Origin: Ochotona curzoniae | Lineage: Eukaryota > Chordata > Mammalia > Lagomorpha > Ochotonidae | DNA length: 64,000 nucleotides | Assembly: GCF_017591425.1 (NCBI RefSeq) | Contig: NW_024465777.1 | Span: forward strand, 4,526,001-4,590,000 | Reading direction: 5' to 3' | Made by a program: the position numbers and the translations under genes | Shown: positions 1-10,338 of the stretch, piece by piece | How positions within the stretch are numbered: the stretch's first letter is position 1 | Layout of the letters: the number at the start of each line of letters is the position of its first letter | Notes under the pieces: model-generated | Database searches by the model: none | Told to the model about the DNA's origin: nothing | The model's input: the letters and a program-made list of their open reading frames with translations, nothing else

Positions 1-174
1 TTCTGCCTCCATTCTATTTTTGGAGACTCTCCACTGTACTTTTAATTTGCTCCACTATATTTTCATTTCTGATGTATCAGCTTTCATTTGATTAATTTCC
101 AGTGTGACATATTCCTTAAATTCCTGAATGCCTGCTTTATGTTCATCTCATTATTGATAAAAAGCTTTATAATA

Positions 175-507
175 GGGCCCGGTGTGGTGGCGCAGTGGTT
201 AAGGTCCTCCCTCACCCTGCATGCCCGGGATCCCATATGGGCACCGGTTCTAATCCCGGCAACCCCACTTCCCTTCCAGCTCCCTGCCTGTGGCCCGGGA
301 AGGCAGTCGAGGATGGCCCAAGGCTTTGGGACCCTGCACCCACGTGGGAGACCTGGAAGAGGCTCCTGGCTTCGGATCGGCATAGCACCGGCCGTTGCGC
401 TCACTTGGGGAGTGAAACATCGGACGGAAGATCTTCCTCTCTGTCTCTCCTCTCTGTATATCCGCCTTTCCAATAAAAATAAAATGAATCTTTTTTTAAA
501 AAAAAAG
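175..507 (+). mobile_element. CSINE, young, full length
   Basis: This copy serves as the reference for the family. The head has an A-box-like TGGCGCAGTGG and a B-box GGTTCTAATCC from a tRNA ancestor, followed by a non-tRNA body (GTGGCCCGGGAAGGCAGTCG, CACGTGGGAGACCTGGAAGA, ACTTGGGGAGTGAA) and an AATAAAAATAAAATGAATC tail. The TSD is aagctttataata (162-174) versus aagctttatcata (508-520). It landed inside L1 ORF1. Confidence 0.95.
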
Positions 508-660
508 AAGCTTTATCATAAGCGTTTTGAATTCTGTATCCCCCATTTTCTTGATCTCTTCTTCAGTGAACTCTGAGGTTGGCAAAGGTTTTTGCTCCTT
601 TGCAGGGGAATCTTCAGTAATATTCATTGTGCCTTTGCCTGCTCTTTTGCTATTGGTCAT
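508..660 (-). pseudogene. L1 ORF1 N-terminal fragment, broken
   Basis: The ATG complement is at 658-660 and the frame stays open for about 50 codons until a SINE splits it at 507/175. Left of the SINE the same frame resumes for about 30 codons and then meets a TGA. The composition (Glu/Lys-rich, TEEEIKKM-like) fits the ORF1p coiled-coil start. The assignment rests on position after an L1-type 5'UTR and on composition, not on an alignment. Confidence 0.6.
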
Positions 661-733
661 TGTACTTCTGGTGATCAGATTCTTCTCCTTGGGGCAGGTT
701 TCTAAGCTCTGTGACCCACAGGTCTACAGTTCG

Positions 734-1070
734 ATTTATTTTTATATTTATTTATTTATTTTATTACAAAGTCAGATATACAGAGAGGAGGAGAGACAGA
801 GAGGAAGATCCTCTGTCCGATAATTCACTCCCCAAGTGACCACAACCACCAGTGCTGTCCCAATCCATAGCCAGGAACCAGGAACCTCCTCCAGGTCTCC
901 CACATGCAAATGCAGGGTCCCAAAGCTTTAAGCCATCCTGGACCGCCTTCCCAGGCCACACGCAGGGAGCTGGATGGAAAGTGGAGCTTCTGGGATTAGA
1001 AAGGGCGCCCATGTGGGATCCTGGTGCATTCAGGGTGAGAACTTTAGTTGCTAGGCCACGCTGCCAGGCT
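734..1070 (-). mobile_element. CSINE, antisense
   Basis: Poly-T/ATTTATTT at the left, then the complement of the body (ACAGAGAGGAGGAGAGACAG, CTTTCCCAGGCCACACGCAG) and head (CTAGGCCACGCTGCCAGGC). It is inserted in the antisense L1 5'UTR. Confidence 0.9.
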
Positions 1071-2138
1071 CTCTTTGATTTTTCTTATTGCAATTGTTAC
1101 AATGGCTCTTTGCAGTCACTTGTGCCACTCCCTCCAACCAGTTCTAGGTCTGGGTTCTTATGTTAGATTTCCACCATGGTCTTCATAGCCCCAGCTCCTG
1201 GCTCACCACTGTCCACCTCCTGTGATACTGTGCTGAGGCTGCACCATTGTCTGTACAACCTTTCTTCCACTTCTGATTGGAGCAGTTCCCAGGATTAGGG
1301 AGATACCAGGTATCCAATAGCTAGGTTGTTGGTGATGCTGATCTTACCAAAACCTGTTGACCATTAGATCAGAGGGACACATGAACCTATTTTGACTTGT
1401 ATGATGCCATAGTCGGTATTATTTTCCTGTGGGACCATGCAATGCACTGAGCCCAGTGAGTTTTTGCTGAGCTCAGCACATGCACAGCTCACTGTTGTCC
1501 CGGCAGTCTTAAATTCTTTGCCACACCATACAAAATGGCACCTGATGTGCCACTAATAGAGTTCTTCATCTGTTCATTGTCAGGTCTGGCAGCTACTTGG
1601 ACCTACCTTGGGTAGAACTTGTAGGATGCCAGGTGGTTGCCATTTGCTGAACCAGAAAATATGTTCACTCCCAGCTCAGTGCATTTGCAGTACTGTCCAT
1701 AGCCTTTGCCTCCTTAAACAAAATGGCGCCCAGTCTGGCTCTGGGGGCAAACTGGGCTGTGAAATCCACTCTGTTTCCACACTACCTGTCTGGGTCTGCT
1801 CTTTGTCTCTGCTGCTGGTCGAATCAAACAGACCAGCAGGAAGGACAGTTCTATGTCTGAGCTCCTGGTGAACGTCCATTCCTACCTTGTTGCTGGTGGA
1901 GTTCTGGCTGCCGCTGCAATTCAAATCACCACTCACTGAATGCCACTGGGGCATTGGTTACTGCAACACCACACTGTTTTCCTGTGTCTGTCAGTCTCCA
2001 GGTGCCCCTCTGCTGTTCTGTTCTCTCCTGTTTCGTGGAAAGTGCCTTCTTTGCTTCACACTGGCTAATGTTTCTTCATCTGTTTAAAGGTATCCTTACC
2101 CCATTCTGCCATTTTGATTCTCTTGCCCCTATACTTTC

Positions 2139-2483
2139 TTTTCTTTCTTTTTTTTTTTTAAGATTTATTTATTTTTTTGCACAGCCAGATGCACAGAGAG
2201 GAGGAGAGACAGAGAGGAAGATCTTCCATCTGATGATTCTTTCCCCAAGTGATCTCAACAGCTGGTGCTGTGCCAATGTGAAGACAGGAGGCAGAACTTT
2301 CTCTAAGTCTCCCATGTGGGTGCAGGGTCCCAACACTTTAGGCTGTGTTTGACTGCTTTCCCAAGCCACAAGCAGGGAGCTGGATGGGAAGCAGGGCTGA
2401 TGGGATTAGAACTGGAGCCCATATGGGATCCCAGCACGTTAAAGGCGAGGATTTTAGCCACTAGGCTACCATGCCAGGCCCAT
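2139..2483 (-). mobile_element. CSINE, antisense, with TSD
   Basis: The TSD is ccctatactttc (2127-2138) versus ccctatattttc (2484-2495). It is inserted just beyond the 5' terminus of the antisense L1. Confidence 0.92.
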
Positions 2484-2594
2484 CCCTATATTTTCAACAG
2501 GTTACAAGTTGTAGATATCATGGTACTTCCCTACATGTATTGGCATATATTATATATATTGGCATGTTTTGATTAAAAAACATACATATCTTAG

Positions 2595-2757
2595 TGTATT
2601 AATTTTCTGTAGCTTCTGTAACAAACCACCCCAGAATTGTTGGATAAGGAAACTGGAGATTTATTCTCTCAGTTCTGGAGGCCCAAGTCTCAAATCAGAC
2701 AGAGCATCTTCCCTTTGGGGACCTCAGGGGAGAATCTTTTCTTTAGCTACCACCCTA
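2595..2757 (+). repeat. Ancient eutherian interspersed repeat fragment
   Basis: It contains TTCTGTAACAAACCACCCC followed by CTCTCAGTTCTGGAGGCCCA, the hallmark of a widespread old mammalian repeat. I recognise the pattern but not the family name. A second relic of the same type lies at 60725-61300. Confidence 0.5.
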
Positions 2758-2764
2758 AATTTCT

Positions 2765-3128
2765 TTTTTTAAAAAAGCCCTTACTTATTTTCAGCTCACT
2801 TTGGTAGCACATCACTAAAATTGGAAAATTTTACTTATTTTAATTGGAAAACAGAGTAATAAAGAGGAAGACAGAGAGAGTTTTTACTCAGCTGCTTTAC
2901 TCCTCAAATGGCTACCATGGCTGGAGCTGGGTTGGTCTGAAACCAGGACTTCCAGCTCTCCCACATGGGTACCAGAGCCCTAGTACTGGGCCTTCCTCTG
3001 CTGCTTTCCCAGGCACTTTAGCAGGGAGCTTGCTCAGAAATGGAGTAACCAGGACTTGAACTGGCACCTGTATAGGATGCTGACTCTGCAGATGGTGGCT
3101 TTTGTAGTTATGCCACTGCACTGGTCCC
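2765..3128 (-). mobile_element. Older CSINE, antisense, split by a U6 fragment
   Basis: The complement of an older CSINE (ATGGCTACCATGGCTGGAGC, CTCTGCTGCTTTCCCAGGCA, GTTATGCCACTGCACTGG) is interrupted in its tail region by a 39-nt insert at 2792-2830. Without the insert the tail-to-body sequence reads through normally. Confidence 0.8.
2792..2830 (+). pseudogene. U6 snRNA 5' fragment (retro-insert)
   Basis: CTCACTTTGGTAGCACATC followed by ACTAAAATTGGAA matches the first ~34 nt of U6 (GCTTCGGCAGCACATATAC, then ACTAAAATTGGAA), with the differences mainly at former CpGs plus a one-base gap. It is flanked by a perfect direct repeat ttacttatttt (2781-2791 and 2831-2841), as expected for target-primed insertion. 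Only the extreme 5' part of U6 is present, with no A-tail. Confidence 0.75.
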
Positions 3129-3777
3129 CTGCCATAGCTTTAAAATGCAAAAACAAGAAAATAAAAATATCTGGTTGGAGCAGGCAAATTTCTTGAACAT
3201 AATTTATGGATAATTTTCATGTAAATCTTGGGAAATCATGTTAGAGTCCTTTGGGTGGTGATTAGCCCTTGGGGCTTGGGGCAGCCACTATCGAAAAGGA
3301 AAGCTTTACTTCTAGTTTGGGATTACTGATGGCTTCTTTAGTAATGGAGATGTTGTCACAGAAGAGTTACACCAACTACTTGATGACACCTTTTTTCTTA
3401 CGTTCTTCCAGCTTTGTACAGTTGGCTACACTTCATCTCTCATTTTGTCCCCCTGGAGGAACTGCCAGCACAATTGACTTTCTACCCGTTTTTCTTCCTG
3501 TTCTCTACATTTTGGAGACTGCGGATCCACATATGCTTTCTGTTTCTCTTATTCTGATGAAAACACTGCTGGTGGGCGGCTCAGCTGGCCACGGAGCCTT
3601 CCTAATCTTTCTCCAAAACTCTGTGACATGTGCCTCCTTGGCATTCACAAACCTTTCGCCATCTCTTCCTTGGAAAACCGGCTGATGGCTGAGTCCTACA
3701 ATCCTCTGAATGTGTTAGCTATTGCTCAGGTTTACTTTGTGATTTTTTTTTTGTTGACAACTTGGTTTCGTTTTCTT

Positions 3778-4630
3778 AAAAATGTCTATTTATTTATTCA
3801 CTTTTATTTGGAAAGCAGAATCATAGAGAAAGACAACCACAGGGAGAATCCTATCCTCTGGCTCACGCCTCAAAAGATTGCAAAGGCTGAAGTCAGAAGT
3901 CAGGGGTTTTTCTCCCCATTTTTTTATTATAGGTTTGATAATCGTTGCATAGTTAAAAAGGTTCAAGAGCTACAGAAAAGTGGGTAATACTATTATTTCT
4001 ACATTGTTTCCTTCATGTATCTGGGGTAAAGGGGGATATTGAGGGAGAAGTCCCACCCAATCTCCCACACACCCTAGGTCCCTGATGTGGGGCATGCTCT
4101 GAGGGTCCTGCTCAACTGGTTTTGATAGTTCAGCAGTTAGGAATTGCTGCCAATTTTGCCATCCAAGCACGACGAGGTCGTTGAAGAATCCACTGATTGA
4201 CATAGTCCATCTTAGAGTCTCCGTTTGCCCAGTTTTTCACTGCCAGCATATGGCTGAGGTGATTGATTGACTTGTTCTGTCTTTTCTTGGTTAGGGTTCT
4301 GAGTCTGGCAGTTCGATTGGGGAGATCCCCAAAGACACTTTGTCTGAGGTGTTCCCAGTCCAGTCCAGATTCCTGTATGTACTAGCAAGTAGAGGGCCCG
4401 GCACCGTCCATCACCCCATCAGCTGGTTGTTGCAATTGCTGGGTCGATTCTGTTTCCAGCCCTGTAGAAGCCAGGTTTTATATCCAGGTCTCCCACATGC
4501 ATGGCAGCAACCCTGAACCATCACCTGCTTACTTCCCAGGTACATTACCGGGAACTGTATCAAAAGTGAAGCAGCTTGGACTCTAACGGGCTCTTGGATA
4601 CAGGGCTTGGACATCTCAAGTGGCAGCATC
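3778..4630 (-). mobile_element. Older CSINE, antisense, split by composite retroposon copy A
   Basis: The left half (3778-3910) has TTTATTTGGAAAGCAGAATC and ends at AGAAGTCAGGGGTTTT. The right half resumes at 4466 with AGAAGCCAGGTTTT and continues with CAGGTCTCCCACATGC and TACTTCCCAGGTACATTA. The two halves join into one normal SINE once 3911-4465 is removed. Confidence 0.75.
3911..4465 (-). mobile_element. Composite VNTR retroposon, copy A (antisense)
   Basis: Read on the minus strand it contains GACTATGTCAATCAGTGG, CAATTCCTAACTGCTGAACT and CCAGATACATGAAGGAAACA, then an AATAATAGTATTACCC stretch and A7 (T7 at 3919-3925). Copy D at 38.6-39.2 kb has the same order of blocks with about 80% identity by eye. 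It lies between agaagtcaggggtttt (3895-3910) and agaagccaggtttt (4466-4479), a duplicated target inside an older SINE. It lacks about 170 bp of the 3' module found in copy D. Confidence 0.7.
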
Positions 4631-5048
4631 ACCTCTAGCCTCTCTCCTAGTGTTCTTGACACAGAATATGACCAATCAATCAACTTTGTATGGAAGAAGA
4701 AATGGAAAGCTAGAGGAACTGAAAGTGTGTGTTGGGGAGTAAGGAGAGTGGGGCAGATAGAACTTCGTAGGAAAGGGAAATGGGCAGTGTGTGAAGCAGC
4801 CACCAAGTCAGTGAATGCATTTGAGGCCTGATTTTCCAGGCATAGAAATAAAGAAAAAGACAGAGACAGGATCTGAGAATACCAGATCTAATAAGATAAA
4901 ATACAATAGAAAATTTGCTTTGCATAGTATTTTCAAGACACGCTTGTGCTGTTTATTCTGAGGAAAAGAGGGGCAAGACTCTTTTAAGCATTAGGTCTAA
5001 TAAACCACAGTCCACTGAAGAATTTTATTTATTAGAATTTCCACATCA

Positions 5049-5371
5049 GGGCCTGGTGCCATAGCCTAGTGGCTAAAGTCTTTGCCAGGCAAGCACCAGG
5101 ATCCCATATGAGCACTGGTTCAAATTCTGGCTGCTCCACTTCCCATCCAGCTCCCTACTTGTGGCCTGGGAAAGCATTCGAGGATGGCCCAAAGCCTTGG
5201 GACTGTCTCTACGTGGGAGACCAGAAAGGAGCTCCTGGCTCCTGGCTTTGGATTGGCTCATCTCCAGCCATTACAGCCACTTGGGGAGTGAACCAGCAAA
5301 TGGAAGATCTTTGTTTGTCTCTCCTTCTCTCTGTCTGACTTTCCAATAAAAATAAAACTAAAAAAAAAAAA
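5049..5371 (+). mobile_element. CSINE
   Basis: Head GGCCTGGTGCCATAGCCTAG, body CTTGTGGCCTGGGAAAGC, tail CCAATAAAAATAAAACTA plus A-run. Confidence 0.92.
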
Positions 5372-5457
5372 TCATGAAATGTAAGATCTGAAAAAAAAAA
5401 TTAGAAATTGGCTGGTACAATTAGTGTTCTTTCCTGTCATTCATTTGTTTTTGTTTT

Positions 5458-5781
5458 TTAAGATCTATTTTTTTTCTTTCTTGGAAAGGCAGGTATACAA
5501 ACAGAAGGGAAGACAGAGAGGAAGATCTTCCATCCAGTGGTTCACTCTCCGAATGGCTGCAACAGCCAGAGCTGAGCTGATCTGAAGCCAGGAGCTTCTT
5601 ATGGGTCTCCCACGTGGGTGCAGGGTCCCAAGGCTTTGGGCCATCCCCGACTGCTTTCCCAGGGCACAAGCAGGGAGCTGGATGGAAAGTGGAGCTGCCA
5701 GGATTAGAACCAGTGGCACCCATATGGGATGCCAGCACATGCAAGGTGATGATTTTAGCCACTAGGTTATCTCAACAGAAC
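5458..5781 (-). mobile_element. CSINE, antisense
   Basis: The TTTTTAAGATC tail complement is at the left, CTGCTTTCCCAGGGCACAAG mid-element, CCCATATGGGATGCCAGC near the head. With the copy at 5049 it forms an inverted pair about 90 bp apart. Confidence 0.9.
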
Positions 5782-6624
5782 CCGTTTGGTCATTTAACAA
5801 GCAGTCATTGAATGTGCCTGGAAATACCTCAGATCCGAAATGTGAAAAAATAAGTCCTATTCTGAAAGGCATAAAATTGTAATGAAAAGACTGATGCAAG
5901 CTTCAAAGGGTGTGCCAATGAAATGTGGCTGGCTTTTTGTTTCTGTTTCTTCGATTCTGAAATGAAAGAGCAATACTGGATGTACATTTCACAAAGTACT
6001 AGGAATTTACTTAGTGAACAGAATGAGAAAAAATTCTAGCCCAAGGATGGAGATGAGAAAGCACAGGAACGTAGTCTGGGAGGCTAAATTTAGAGAACAG
6101 TAAGTTCTCTAAAGATTTATTATTGGTATATTAGAGACGCCACTCATTTATCCTAGATTCACATTTCCTTCTTAGAACCCTGCCTCCTCCAAAGCTAGTT
6201 TCTTGCCAGTGTCTTATTTACAGAATGACTCTATCTTCTTAGCACCTGAAGAATGGGCACTTGCCTAGAGCTAATGAGACTTTTGTTTTATAGGATTAAA
6301 GTAAATTGAACAGACTTTCACTATTGGTCATGGAAAATAATGTCATTCAAATCAACCCTCCTATTGAAAACTGTTAAAAGAACTGGATAAAATATGAAAA
6401 GGAATCTTCCCGGAGCATCTAATAACTAACAAGATAGTAAAATACTTCACTAGGCCAAGAATTTGGATAGGTTCGGCATTTAGAGTGAATAATCTGGTGT
6501 TATGCTGCTTTTCTCTGAGGCATTTATTGATTCAAAAGAAGGCATGAGGAGGCTAAGAGGCAGTTTGGGCTGCTAGAGAGCCCATGGCGTGCTGGGACAG
6601 GCCTTTGCTACAGTGCTATGGGTG
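5782..6624 (+). other. Unique intergenic sequence
   Basis: AT-rich, with no ORF, SINE or RNA gene that I can recognise. Confidence 0.5.
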
Positions 6625-6920
6625 GCAGGCCTCATGGTGCAAGGGTAAAGTCATCACTTGTGACTGCCCCTCTCCCCGTCCTGTATCAGATTGCCAGTTT
6701 GAGTCTTGGCTACTCTACTTCCAATCCAGCTTCCTGCTGATGCATTTGGGACACAGCAGATGGTAGCCCAAGTACTTGGATTCTTACCATCCATTTGGGA
6801 GACCTGGATGGAGTGCCTAGCTCTTGGCTTTGGCCTGGAGCAGTGTTGGCTGTTGCAGGCGTTTGGGAGGTGAATCCACAAAGGAAAATCCCTTTTTCTT
6901 TTATTTCTTCTCTGCTCAAG
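6625..6920 (+). mobile_element. Older CSINE
   Basis: Diverged copy: CCAGCTTCCTGCTGATGCAT, CATTTGGGAGACCTGGATGG, GCGTTTGGGAGGTGAATCCA. Its 3' end abuts the next SINE. Confidence 0.75.
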
Positions 6921-7213
6921 CCAGGTGGCCCAGCATGGAAGTCTAGTGGCTAAAGTCCCTGCCTTGCTTGCACTGGGATCCCATGTGGGTACCTCCCTGC
7001 TTGTGGACTGGAAAAGCAATGGAGGATGGCCCAAAGCCTTGGGAACCTGCACCTGTATGGGAGGTGTCAGGAGGAGGTTACTGACTCCTGGTTTTGAATC
7101 AACTCAGCTTTGGCCGTTGCAGCCACTTTGGTAGTGAACCAGCGAATGGAGGGTCTTTCTGTCTCCCTTTCTATCTGTATATCTCACCTTTCAATAAATA
7201 AATTTTTAAAAGT
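6921..7213 (+). mobile_element. CSINE
   Basis: GGCCCAGCATGGAAGTCTAG head, GATCCCATGTGGGTACC with a small deletion after it, CTTTTCAATAAATAAATTTT tail. Confidence 0.88.
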
Positions 7214-7253
7214 GCCCAATAACATCTATGAAAATTCATTTTTCTAGTGCAGA

Positions 7254-7355
7254 TACTTGGGGAGTGAATCATTGGATGGAAGATCAACCTCTGTCTCTCC
7301 TCCTCTCTGTATATCTGCTCTTCCAATACAAATAAAATAAATTTTTTTAAAAAGT
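7254..7355 (+). mobile_element. CSINE 3' end only
   Basis: It starts within the body at ACTTGGGGAGTGAATCATTG and keeps the CTCTGTATATCTGCTCTTCC and AATAAAATAAA tail. About two thirds of the 5' side is missing. Confidence 0.8.
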
Positions 7356-7365
7356 TGATTTTTTC

Positions 7366-7687
7366 TGGGCCTGGTGCGGTGGCATAGCAGCTAAAGTCCT
7401 CGTCTTGGGCGGGCCAGGATTCCATATGGGTGCCAGTTCTAACCCTGGCAGCTCCACTTCCCATCCAACTCCCTGCTTGTGGCCTGGGAATGTATTGAGG
7501 TTGGCCCAAAACTTTGGGGCCCTGCACCCGGAAGAAGTTCCTGGCTCCTGGCTTCAGATCAGCTCAGCTCTAGTCATGGCAGCTACTTGGGGAGTGAACC
7601 AGCAAATGGGAGATCTTTCTTTGTCTCTCCTTCTCTTTGTAAACCTGCCTTCTCAATAAAAACGAATAAATCTATTTTAAAAAAAGT
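7366..7687 (+). mobile_element. CSINE
   Basis: GGGCCTGGTGCGGTGGCATA head. TTCCATATGGGTGCCAGTTC and AGTGAACCAGCAAATGGGAG in the body. AATAAAAACGAATAAATC tail. Confidence 0.92.
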
Positions 7688-7984
7688 ATGTTTTCTTATA
7701 TAGTATTTCATCAAATTTTACATTTTTGCAAATATGAATGAAAAATTATCTCTTGTTGTGCCCTTAATTTTCATTTCTTTTATTTGTGTTGAGATTGGGC
7801 ATATTCTTAAAAGTTTATAAGATAGTTCTGTTTCTTTTTCACTGGATTATCTCTTTCTCTTCTCACTTTTCTAATGGGTTATTGGTCTTTTACTGATTTG
7901 TAGGAGCTCTTAATTAACAGGCATATTGTTCCTTTGTGATGCAAATATGCCTTTCCACTTTGGCAATTTGTTTTACATACTGAA
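7688..7984 (+). other. Unique AT-rich intergenic sequence
   Basis: No repeat or coding signal that I can recognise. Confidence 0.4.
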
Positions 7985-8409
7985 AGTTTTGTCTATTTTA
8001 CTTGAAAATCAGAGTTACAGAGGTGGGGGGATTTCCATCCATTAATATATTCCCATAAGGCCACAACAGGCAGACCTGGGGTAGTCTGATGCCAGGAGCC
8101 ATCTCCAGAGCCAGCTGAAGTCCTAGCTCCTCTGTTTCTAATCCAACACTCTTGCTGATATGCCCCGAAAGGCAAAGAGCTTCCTCTGGGTCTCCCATAT
8201 GCGTGCGGGGTTCCAAGGCTTTGAACCTCCGCTGCTTTCCCAAGCCATAAGCAGGGTGTGAGATCAGAAATGGAACAGCCAGGACACGAACCAGAGCCTA
8301 TATGGGATGCTGGCACTTGCCGGCAGAGGATTAGCTTGCACACTGACTCCCACTCTGCTTTTCAGATAAATAAAAATAGATTAGCCAGTTGAGCCATCAT
8401 ACCAGCCCT
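7985..8409 (-). mobile_element. Older CSINE, antisense, with a 3'-side duplication
   Basis: GAAAATCAGAGTTACAGAGG, CGCTGCTTTCCCAAGCCATA and CCTATATGGGATGCTGGCAC mark the main body. A second head-like end (TTAGCCAGTTGAGCCATCAT) follows at 8380-8409 after a short AATAAAAATAGA stretch, so the head region is rearranged or two elements are joined. Confidence 0.7.
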
Positions 8410-9039
8410 GCTTTTCTTTTGAAAGCTTCTTTAGACTTGGAGAATGCTTCATACAATCGTATTTTTCTAATAATATAAATGGTTTGTGCTCAATGTGCCA
8501 CACATGTGTTCCTAGTGGGGCAGGCTTATTTTGAGGAGTGTTTGGGTTCACTCATTGGATGACAATTGAAAACCTCTCCATAAATAATTCATTTTCCACA
8601 CTTCACAGCTGCTAAAAACTCAACAACCTGAGCTCGAGTTACTTGCCTTCTCTTTGTTCACCTGGCATTGACTCCCTACAGAAAGAACCTCATTGGATTG
8701 ATTTGCTGGTACTTGGTACCAAGTACTGCCTTTGAACACTAAGCTGTTGCCACCACCTCAGCAGCAGTTGGCTAGCCTGTGTGTTACCTTTGGTTTGTAT
8801 GTCAGCCACGGGTTAATTGTCAGTGATAGCAGGGTTTGTTTTGTTTAAAACAGGTGTTGTGAATCATAGCACTTCAGCAAGAAAGATCACTTTGGATCAC
8901 TTTACCTAGAAGAGGGCCATGCACCTCCAGACCCAGATGGCTGCATAAACTTGGGCTCTTGCAGTGAGTTGTTCATAACCTTTGTCACAGGAATCTCACT
9001 GGGCGTCTAACCCAAGACAGTAGTCCTGCAACACGGCAG
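8410..9039 (+). other. Unique intergenic sequence
   Basis: I see no open frame with coding character and no known RNA gene. Confidence 0.45.
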
Positions 9040-9105
9040 AGTGGCTAGGAACACACATGCTCTGGAGTCAGACATGCTTAGAATTAGCTCGCAAGTGCAG
9101 ACAGA
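9040..9105 (+). repeat. MIR fragment
   Basis: GAACACACATGCTCTGGAGTCAGACATG followed by AGCTCGCAAGTG resembles the MIR core segment around GGAGTCAGACAGACCTGGG. Short and diverged. Confidence 0.45.
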
Positions 9106-9109
9106 GTTT

Positions 9110-9472
9110 CTAAAAGATTTATCCATTTGAAAGGCAGAATGACACAGAGAGATTGTTCTTCTATGGGCTGGTTCATTCCACAAATGTCTGCATTACTCAG
9201 AGAGAGAGAGATCTTCCATTTGCTGGTTCACTCCTCAAATGGCTGCAATGACCAGAGCTGAGCCAATCTGAAGCCTGGAGTCAAGAACTTCTTCCAGATC
9301 TCCCACATGGGTGCAGGGTCCCAAGGCTTTGGGCCATCCTGCCTGATTTCCCAGGCCACAAGCAGGGAACTGAATGAGAAGTGGAGCAGTTGGGAGTAAG
9401 ACCAGTACCCATATTTAATGCCAGCAACATAGATGGGTGATTAGTGTGCTATGCCAGCATGTTAGCCCCTCA
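9110..9472 (-). mobile_element. CSINE, antisense, with an internal duplication
   Basis: The antisense tail side is present twice: TTCTTCTATGGGCTGGTTCA at 9156 and ATCTTCCATTTGCTGGTTCA at 9211, each followed by the same body block (CCACAAATGTCTGCA, CTCAAATGGCTGCA). The rest (CTGATTTCCCAGGCCACAAG) is normal. Confidence 0.8.
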
Positions 9473-9616
9473 ATTCTTGTATTAATTCTCCATGTTGTAA
9501 CTTGTTGCAGACCTTGACTCTTTTTCATTGTTTAATAATATTCCCATGAATAGCTACCACTTGAATTTATCCATTTAGTAATGATGAGCAATTAAATTGT
9601 TTAGAAATGTCACTGC

Positions 9617-9934
9617 TGGGCCCAGTGCAGTAACTAAATGATTAAATCCTCACCTTGCACGCACTAGGATCCCATATAGACGCTGGTTTTAATCCTGGAT
9701 GCTCCACTTCCTATCCAGTTCCCTGCTTGTGGCCTGAGAAAGCAGTCGAGGACGACCCAAAGCCTTGGGATCCTGCATCCACATGTGAGGCCCAGAAGAG
9801 CTCCTGGCTTCGGATCAGCGCAGCTCTGGCCATTGCGGTTGCTTGGGGAGTGAATCAACAGACAGAAGATCTTCCCCCATGTCTCCTTTTCTTTGTAAAT
9901 CTGTCTTTCTAACAAAACTAAATAAATCTTTTTT
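9617..9934 (+). mobile_element. CSINE
   Basis: GGGCCCAGTGCAGTAACTAA head and GCTTGGGGAGTGAATCAACA body. The tail CTAAATAAATCTTTTT served as target for the next, younger SINE. Confidence 0.9.
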
Positions 9935-10281
9935 TTTCTCATAATTTTTTTTTGTTTTTGTTTTTGGTTTTTTTTTATTATTTTTTTATTGGAAAGGCGG
10001 ATATACAGAGAGGAGAGACAGAGAGGAAGATCTTCCATCTGATGATTCACTCCCCAAGTGAGCGCAACGGCCGATACTATGCCGATCCGAAGCCAGGAAC
10101 CTCTTCCGGGTCTCCCACACGGGTGCAGGGTCCCAAAGCTTTGGGCCGTCCTTGACTGCTTTCCCAGGCCACAGGCAGGGAGCTGGAAGGGAAGCGGGGC
10201 TGCCGGGATAGAACCAGCGCCCATATGGGATCCCGGTGTGCAAGGCGAGGACCTCACCCACTTGCGCCACCGCGCCGGGCC
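9935..10281 (-). mobile_element. CSINE, young, antisense
   Basis: The copy is almost intact, ending in the complement of GGGCCCGGCGCGGTGGCGC. It carries the CpG-rich young diagnostic CCGATCCGAAGCCAGGA with CGAGGACC. The TSD, about taaataaatctttt, is present before (9919-9932) and after (10282-10296), both being the tail of the older SINE. The two together form a near-perfect inverted repeat. Confidence 0.92.
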
Positions 10282-10338
10282 CTAAATAAATCTTTTAAAA
10301 ATTTTTTTAATAAATCTTTTTTTTTTTTTTTAAAGAAA

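Larger units (their letters stand above)
1..2122 (-). mobile_element. LINE-1 5' part: 5'UTR and start of ORF1, antisense
   Basis: Read on the minus strand, the element begins at about 2122 with GAGAATCAAAATGGC and runs through a 5'UTR of about 1.1 kb (after removing a nested SINE) to an ORF1-like ATG at 660-658. The frame opens with MTNSKRAGKG and continues into a charged, Glu/Lys-rich segment like the N-terminal coiled-coil region of L1 ORF1p. The 5'UTR carries repeated AAAATGGC-type motifs (complement near 1532 and 1720), as L1 5'UTRs often do. Two SINEs interrupt it and a stop follows soon after the first SINE, so it is dead. The left window edge cuts it. Confidence 0.75.

Noticed and set aside
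175..260. tRNA gene call on SINE heads
   Set aside because: A- and B-box-like motifs are present, but the heads lack a foldable acceptor stem and are fused to the CSINE body. They are tRNA-derived SINE promoters.
9664..10257. 197-codon antisense frame
   Set aside because: It spans two SINEs in inverted orientation; SINE translation only.
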